A stretch of DNA of 37,134 nucleotides, taken from assembly GCA_025999315.1 (NCBI GenBank), contig BNXD01000011.1, positions 1 through 37,134 of the forward strand, written 5' to 3'. Positions 32,339 to 37,134 of this stretch are shown here, piece by piece. The stretch is from Bacteroidia bacterium. Its GTDB lineage: Bacteria; Bacteroidota; Bacteroidia; Bacteroidales; Rikenellaceae. The stretch's first letter is position 1, and every line of letters starts with the position of its first letter. The notes beneath the pieces were generated by a model that saw nothing but the letters and a program-made list of their open reading frames with translations, was not told where the DNA came from and made no database searches. Made by a program: the position numbers and the translations under genes.

Positions 32339-33997
32339 ATGAAAATTAATCGCATACTGCTGTTGGCCCTTGTTTGCGCCATGGCCTGCAAGGGCGACGA
32401 TAAGCCGGAGCCCGATCCGCCGGTAACGCCACCCGGTGGAGGGTCGAATCCGGGTACGCTCTATCCGCAGATCACGATCGACGGCTACCAGATGCCTGGA
32501 GATGCACGCGGCGGTCGAATCCTCGATTTCAGTCGCACAGGTTACCGCTGGGGCGACGAGGAGATACCCACCGTCGCCGTCAAGGTTACGTTGAATCCTC
32601 CGGCCGGAGGGGCCGATGCCACAGCGCTTATACAGAACGCTATAGACCAGGTGGGGACCATGCCTGTTGCAGGCAGGAATCGCGGGGCCGTGCTTCTCAA
32701 GGCGGGGCTGTACAATGTATCGGGACAGCTCAATCTCAATAAGAGCGGCGTCGTATTGCGCGGCGAGGGCAGCGACCCAGCCACCGGCACCCGCATCGTC
32801 GGTACGGGCGTGCGCAGCGTCAACATCGACGCACGCACGCAGAACCTTGTTACCGTCGGAGGTTCCGGCGCACGCACCGGCACGAAACCCACCACATTCA
32901 ACATCAAGGACGACTACGTCCCCGAAGGACGGTTTTGGCTGCGCGTCACCAATGCGAGCGACTTCCGCGTCAAGGACGATGTGGTCGTCTACCGCGAAGT
33001 GAACAACGCATGGATCGCCGCGCTGGGCCTCGAGGGAATATGGAATACCTCTGATGTCAACCGCATGTACGCCGAACGGGTCGTCACCAAGATATGGGGC
33101 GACACTCTCTGGCTGGAGAACCCCATCGCCTGCTCCATCGACCCCCTCTACGGCGGCGGATGCGTCTACAAGTATACCTACTCCAATCGCGTAAACGAGT
33201 GCGGGATCGAGAATCTGGCTCTCGAATCGGAGTTTTTCGCCTCCACCAACGAGCAGCACTGCTGGAGCGGGGTAGCCTTCACCGTAGCCGAACACTGCTG
33301 GATGCGCAACGTCCGCGGGCGTTACTTCGGCTTCGGGCTGGCCGACATCCAGCAGTATGCCAAGAACATTACCGTCCGCGACTGCGTATGCACCGACTTT
33401 CAGAGCACGCTCGGCGGCTCTCGCCGCTATGCGTTTCTCCATACCGGCCAGCTGTCGATGGTCATGGACTGCACCACCGACTCGCCGCGCCATGCTTTTG
33501 CCACCAGCGGCTCGACCTCCATCGGCCCCAACGTATTTCTGCGCTGTTCGGCCACCCGCTGTTATGCCGATGTCGGGCCCCACAGGTGCTGGGGACAGGG
33601 AACGCTCTACGATAACCTGACCATCGACGGAGCCATCAACCTGCGCAACCGTTACAACAACGGCGGCGACCGCCACGGCTGGGCCGGAGTGAACGAGGTG
33701 GCGTGGAACTGTTCGACCACGCGCCCCACGCTCGACCCCGGCAACTATCCGCGCGAGGGTTTTATCGTACAGTCGCCGCAGGTGTCGGGCCGCAACTATG
33801 CCATCGGCTGCATCGGCACGCTCAATGTCAACGATTTTGACATCGGCAGCACCCCACCCTCCGGCGACGGGGCATTCATACCGGCCCGATCGACGGCAGG
33901 CTTCTTCACTTCGCATGTCTCCCCCGTCTCGCTCTACGAAGCGCAGCTCGCACTGAGGAAAACGAACCAGCCGGGAGGGGTGTTCGATGTGAAATAG
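32339..33997 (+). CDS. Pectate-lyase-fold beta-helix lipoprotein of unknown activity
   Basis: This protein has 552 residues. A lipoprotein signal (MKINRILLLALVCAMAC) is followed by a Pro/Gly linker (KPEPDPPVTPPGGGSNPG). The main domain is a right-handed parallel beta-helix: VLLKAGLYNVSGQLNLNKSG and VVLRGEGSD at the start of the helix, then turns such as ENLALESEFF, WMRNVRGRYFGFGLADIQQY, ITVRDCVCTDF and VFLRCSATRCYAD. Several conserved-looking aromatic, His and Asp/Arg residues (HTGQLSMVMDCTTDSPRHA, GDRHGWAGVNEVAWNC) could form an active groove, but no known lyase or hydrolase motif is recognised. It ends the tightly packed operon and could be a new carbohydrate-active enzyme or a binding protein for the target glycan. 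Confidence 0.75.
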   Translation: MKINRILLLALVCAMACKGDDKPEPDPPVTPPGGGSNPGTLYPQITIDGYQMPGDARGGRILDFSRTGYRWGDEEIPTVAVKVTLNPPAGGADATALIQNAIDQVGTMPVAGRNRGAVLLKAGLYNVSGQLNLNKSGVVLRGEGSDPATGTRIVGTGVRSVNIDARTQNLVTVGGSGARTGTKPTTFNIKDDYVPEGRFWLRVTNASDFRVKDDVVVYREVNNAWIAALGLEGIWNTSDVNRMYAERVVTKIWGDTLWLENPIACSIDPLYGGGCVYKYTYSNRVNECGIENLALESEFFASTNEQHCWSGVAFTVAEHCWMRNVRGRYFGFGLADIQQYAKNITVRDCVCTDFQSTLGGSRRYAFLHTGQLSMVMDCTTDSPRHAFATSGSTSIGPNVFLRCSATRCYADVGPHRCWGQGTLYDNLTIDGAINLRNRYNNGGDRHGWAGVNEVAWNCSTTRPTLDPGNYPREGFIVQSPQVSGRNYAIGCIGTLNVNDFDIGSTPPSGDGAFIPARSTAGFFTSHVSPVSLYEAQLALRKTNQPGGVFDVK

Positions 33998-34164
33998 CGA
34001 TAATGGTTAGGGCGTGAATCTTGTGAATTATAATTGCTTTGACATTAGGCAAATAGCAGAGGTTTTGGCGTTTTTGAGTTGTCAAATAAAAAGATATTAC
34101 TCCAAAAACTGCCGCTATGATTACTGAAACCAAAGTTATCGAAGAAGTAGTTGAAACTCAAAAT

Positions 34165-34571
34165 GTCATGCTGAGCGCAGTCTTCCCGACGCTGCGAGCG
34201 AGGGCAGAGTCGAACTTGTTCGAGCCATGCCGAGCCGCGAGGAGGAAGCCAAAGGCAACCATCTATACCTCTCTGTCATGCTGAGCGAAGTCGAAGCATC
34301 TAAAAAAGACTGACATGGCAGTATTGCCGAGACCCTTCGACTTCGCTCAGGGTGACATGGAGTGCAGTTTTTTCCTCGTCATGCTGAGCGCAGTCTTCCC
34401 GACGCTGCGAGCGAGGGCAGAGTCGAACTTGTTCGAGCCATGCCGAGCCGCGAGGAGGAAGCTAAAGGCAACCATCTATACCTCTCTGTCATGCTGAGCG
34501 AAGTCGAAGCATCTAAAAAAGACTGACATGGCAGTATTGCCGAGACCCTTCGGCAAGCTCAGGGTGACATG
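34165..34571 (+). repeat. Dispersed palindromic repeat, two tandem copies (period 213 bp)
   Basis: Copy 1 begins at 34165 and copy 2 at 34378, both with GTCATGCTGAGCGCAGTC. They are almost identical through CCATCTATACCTCTCTGTCA to GAGACCCTTCG, differing at one internal base and near the end (ACTTCGCTCAGGG against GCAAGCTCAGGG). The GAAGTCGAAGCATCT and GACCCTTCGACTTCGCTCAGGG units are mutually self-complementary. A third, inverted copy is at 14691-14876. No coding potential is visible. The flanking stretches 33998-34164 and 34572-34695 show no gene; the latter must hold the nagP promoter, but no good -7 box is seen. Confidence 0.8.
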
Positions 34572-34695
34572 AAAAGAGTTTGGTTCAGGGCGCATGACAT
34601 AAAAATCGATAACACTATAAATATTGATAATCAAACATAAACGTCAACTGCTAATTCACAAGATTCACGTTAATTAAATCCAAACCCGAGACCAG

Positions 34696-36000
34696 ATGAC
34701 CGTCGCAAAACAACAAAAAACATCCATCATGCCGATGGTGATCCTGGGGGTGATGTTCTTCACCTTCGGATTCACGTCGTGGGTCAACTCGATACTGGTG
34801 CCCTACTTCAAGATTGGCTGCGAGTTGAACCATTTCCAGTCCTACCTTATCGTCTTCACGCTCTACCTGGCTTACCTGCTGATGACCATGCCGGCCGCCA
34901 ATATCCTCCGGACGCTGGGCTACAAACGGGGCATCATGTACGGCTTTTTCACCGTGGCGTTGGGGGCGCTGATCTTTATTCCTGCGGCGTGGCTGCGCTC
35001 CTACCCGGTGTTCCTTGTCGGGTCGTTCGTCATCGGCGCCGGGTCGGCCATGCTGCAAGCGGCTGCCAATCCGTATGTTACCGTTATCGGGCCGATCGAC
35101 AGCACGATGAAACGCATGGCGATCATGGGCATATGCAACAAATTCGCCGGGCTCGTTGCGCCGCTGATCTTCGCCGCGGTGGTGTTCAAGGTGACCGACA
35201 GCGCGCTGTTCTCACAGTTAGGCTCGCCGGATCTGAATGCCGCGACCCGCGACGGGATGCTCGACGCGCTGGTGCGGCGGGTGATGGCGCCTTATGGGGT
35301 GTTCGCCGTGTTCCTCGTGCTGGTAGGGCTGCTGATCCGCTTTTCGTCGCTGCCGGAGCTGAACCTCGAACAGGCCAACAAGGCCTCCGGCGAGGACAAC
35401 GGCGGCCGAAGGTCGGTGTTCGGCTTCCCCTATCTGGTGCTGGGCGTGGCGGCAATGTTCGCGCACATCGGCACGCAGGTGGTAACTATCGACACCATAA
35501 TCAGTTATGCCCAGACGATGAACATGTCGATCATCGAAGCCAAGGTTTTCCCTTCCTACACTCTGTCGCTGGTGATACTTGGCAACATACTGGGTGTCAT
35601 ATTGATACCCAAGATCGTGTCGCAGACGCGCGTGTTTCAGATCTGCTGCACGTTGGGGCTTCTGCTCTCGGTCGGGGTTGTGTGGGGCAACTGGGGCGTA
35701 ACGCTTTTGGGTCATCAGTCGCAGGCGTCGATATGGTTCCTCGTAGGCATCGGGTTGGCCAACAGTCTGATCTACGGCGGCATATGGCCGCTGGCCATTC
35801 GGGGTTTGGGTCGCTTCACCAAGACCGGCTCGTCGATGCTCGTCATGGCCCTGTTCGGCAACGCCGTCGTGCCGCTGATCTACGGCTGGATCGCCGACAA
35901 CGCCTCGTTGCGACAGGCCTACATGTGGATACTGTTGCCCGGCTTCCTCTATCTGATATTTTACGCATTTGTCGGTCACCGCATAATACGCTGGAAATGA
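34696..36000 (+). CDS. nagP: Sugar MFS transporter, NagP-like (FucP/GluP family)
   Basis: This inner-membrane protein of 434 residues has twelve predicted helices and belongs to the fucose/glucose/galactose family of the major facilitator superfamily. Typical blocks are FTFGFTSWVNSILVPYFK, LNHFQSYLIVFTLYLAYL, the loop GYKRGIMYG, GAGSAMLQAAANPYVTVIGP, LANSLIYGGIWPLAIRGLG and KTGSSMLVMALFGNAVVPL. The family imports sugars by proton symport. The gene for GlcNAc-6-phosphate deacetylase begins inside its stop codon (ATGA), which makes GlcNAc the most likely substrate and the name NagP reasonable. It is separated from the main operon by the repeat-filled 698-bp gap and probably has its own promoter. 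Confidence 0.88.
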   Translation: MTVAKQQKTSIMPMVILGVMFFTFGFTSWVNSILVPYFKIGCELNHFQSYLIVFTLYLAYLLMTMPAANILRTLGYKRGIMYGFFTVALGALIFIPAAWLRSYPVFLVGSFVIGAGSAMLQAAANPYVTVIGPIDSTMKRMAIMGICNKFAGLVAPLIFAAVVFKVTDSALFSQLGSPDLNAATRDGMLDALVRRVMAPYGVFAVFLVLVGLLIRFSSLPELNLEQANKASGEDNGGRRSVFGFPYLVLGVAAMFAHIGTQVVTIDTIISYAQTMNMSIIEAKVFPSYTLSLVILGNILGVILIPKIVSQTRVFQICCTLGLLLSVGVVWGNWGVTLLGHQSQASIWFLVGIGLANSLIYGGIWPLAIRGLGRFTKTGSSMLVMALFGNAVVPLIYGWIADNASLRQAYMWILLPGFLYLIFYAFVGHRIIRWK

Positions 36001-37134
36001 AAGCAATTACGAACGGTCGGGTCGTGTTGCCCGACGGGGTGATCCCGCACGGTTTCGTCGAGTACGACCGCGGGGCGATCGTCTCCGTGGGGCATGGGGA
36101 CTACAATGGTCACGCCGAGGAGGTAACGGACGCAGGGGGCGACTATATTTCGCCGGGATTTATCGACCTCCATACCCACGGAGCCGGGGATCACGACTTT
36201 ATGGACTGCTCTGCAGAGGCCTTCCTCGCCGCGGCCGAGATGCACGCCCGCCACGGCGCCACCGCCATATATCCCACCACGCTGGCCAGCACCAACGAGA
36301 ACCTTTTTGAAGCCATGAAAGCTTACGAAAAGGCTAAACCACTCAACATCAAGGGTTCGCAGTTCCTCGGCCTGCATCTCGAAGGGCCGTACTTCGCCTT
36401 CGATCAGCGCGGAGCGCAAGATCCTCGTTATCTGCGCGACCCACGGCCGGAGGAGTACGACGCGATCCTGGCTGCCAGTGCTGACATCAGGCGCATGTCG
36501 CTGGCGCCGGAGCTCGACGGGGCGATGGAGCTGGGCCGGGCGCTGCGCAAGCGGGGCATTTTGGCCTCGATCGCCCACACCGACGCCACGTTCGATCAGA
36601 CCGTGGAGGCCTTTGAGAACGGTTATACCCACATCACCCACCTGTATTCCTGCATGTCGACCGTTACGCGGCGCAACGCCTACCGCATCGCCGGAGTGAT
36701 CGAGGCCACGTGGTTTCTCGACGGGATGACCGTCGAGATCATAGCCGACGGGGTTCACCTGCCCAAAAGTCTGCTGCAACTCATCTACAAACTCAAAGGC
36801 CCCGACCGCATCGCGCTGGTGACCGACTCGATGCGCGGGGCGGGTATGCCTGATGGCGAATCGGTCCTGGGTGCACGAGAGACGGGGCTGCGGGTCATAA
36901 TAGAAGACGGCGTGGCCAAGTTGCCCGACAGGACGTCGTTTGCGGGAAGCGTGGCCACGGCCGATCGCTGTGTGCGCACGATGGCGCAGCTGGCCGAGGT
37001 TCCGATGCACGAGGCGGTCAGGATGATGAGTCTCACCCCGGCGCGCATCATGGGCGTGGCCGGGCGCAAAGGGTCGCTCGCCGCGGGCAAGGAGGCCGAC
37101 ATCGTGCTGTTCGACCACGACGTGAATGTGCACG
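35997..37134 (+). CDS. nagA: N-acetylglucosamine-6-phosphate deacetylase, partial at right edge
   Basis: The first 379 residues are present; the C-terminus lies beyond the window. The enzyme removes the acetyl group from GlcNAc-6-phosphate to feed NagB. It belongs to the amidohydrolase superfamily: metal-binding HTHG in SPGFIDLHTHGAG, the metal-ligand Glu in GLHLEGPYFA, His in ASIAHTDAT, His in THITHLYSCMS, and the catalytic Asp in ALVTDSMRGAG. GSLAAGKEADIVLFD is the C-terminal hallmark and shows that only a few residues are missing. ATG 35997 overlaps the nagP stop by four bases. Its product and NagB together degrade the sugar imported by NagP; the GlcNAc kinase needed between them is not in view. 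Confidence 0.93.
   Translation, partial: MKAITNGRVVLPDGVIPHGFVEYDRGAIVSVGHGDYNGHAEEVTDAGGDYISPGFIDLHTHGAGDHDFMDCSAEAFLAAAEMHARHGATAIYPTTLASTNENLFEAMKAYEKAKPLNIKGSQFLGLHLEGPYFAFDQRGAQDPRYLRDPRPEEYDAILAASADIRRMSLAPELDGAMELGRALRKRGILASIAHTDATFDQTVEAFENGYTHITHLYSCMSTVTRRNAYRIAGVIEATWFLDGMTVEIIADGVHLPKSLLQLIYKLKGPDRIALVTDSMRGAGMPDGESVLGARETGLRVIIEDGVAKLPDRTSFAGSVATADRCVRTMAQLAEVPMHEAVRMMSLTPARIMGVAGRKGSLAAGKEADIVLFDHDVNVH

Noticed and set aside
9949..34000. Heparin/heparan or chondroitin degradation locus
   Set aside because: HGSNAT-like proteins and sulfatases suggest it, but no polysaccharide lyase or unsaturated glucuronyl hydrolase is present, and GH18 plus GH20 point to HexNAc linkages without uronic acid.
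34165..34571. CRISPR array
   Set aside because: There are only two copies with a 213-bp period, no regular short repeat-spacer pattern and no cas genes.
1..37134. tRNA, rRNA or riboswitch genes
   Set aside because: No cloverleaf, ribosomal or recognisable riboswitch sequence was seen in the intergenic regions.

Overview
The window comes from a GC-rich member of the Bacteroidota, most likely order Bacteroidales. The evidence is two SusC/SusD outer-membrane pairs, lipoproteins with Cys lipoboxes, a fimbrillin-type domain, a Bacteroidetes-style -7 box (TAnnTTTG) and the lack of clear Shine-Dalgarno leaders. The coding bias would fit an Alistipes/Rikenellaceae-like gut organism, but that genus-level guess is inference only.

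Layout. (1) 1-2593, AT-richer accessory DNA on the minus strand: the truncated C-terminal part of a polymorphic-toxin-like metallopeptidase protein running off the left edge, a frameshifted small membrane protein that looks like an immunity protein, and an IS1-family insertion sequence with an intact -1 frameshift site. (2) 2595-14343, plus strand: a surface lipoprotein, SusC/SusD pair 1 and three serine-type sulfatases with overlapping ends. (3) 14344-15668, a decay zone: two long perfect hairpins, a GH20 hexosaminidase relic on the minus strand split by a dispersed repeat, and a XylR/AraC-type regulator reduced to its two ends. (4) 15665-33997, plus strand: a GH20-like enzyme, SusC/SusD pair 2, a small PKD-like lipoprotein, a canonical GH20 hexosaminidase, a fimbrillin/beta-helix lipoprotein, a GH18 enzyme, two HGSNAT/NagX-type membrane acetyltransferases, NagB, a second GH20-like enzyme and a beta-helix lipoprotein. 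(5) 33998-34695: an intergenic space holding a 213-bp tandem repeat. (6) 34696-37134: a NagP-type sugar transporter and NagA, cut by the right edge.

Together the genes read as one large polysaccharide utilization locus for a sulfated, N-acetylglucosamine-containing glycan. The inferred order is: capture by the SusCD pairs and surface lipoproteins; desulfation by three sulfatases; endo-cleavage by GH18; release of terminal HexNAc by GH20 enzymes; N-acetylation of free or terminal glucosamine by the two HGSNAT-like proteins; import by NagP; then deacetylation (NagA) and deamination (NagB) to fructose-6-phosphate. Missing from the window are a GlcNAc kinase, an anaerobic sulfatase-maturating enzyme, any polysaccharide lyase and an intact regulator. 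The substrate (keratan sulfate, sulfated mucin glycan, a chitin/chitosan derivative or something else) cannot be decided from sequence alone.

The most interesting points are the tandem acetyltransferases beside two GH families that need the 2-acetamido group, the two unassigned beta-helix lipoproteins, the two divergent GH20-like enzymes, and the dense scars of small mobile repeats and gene decay inside the locus.
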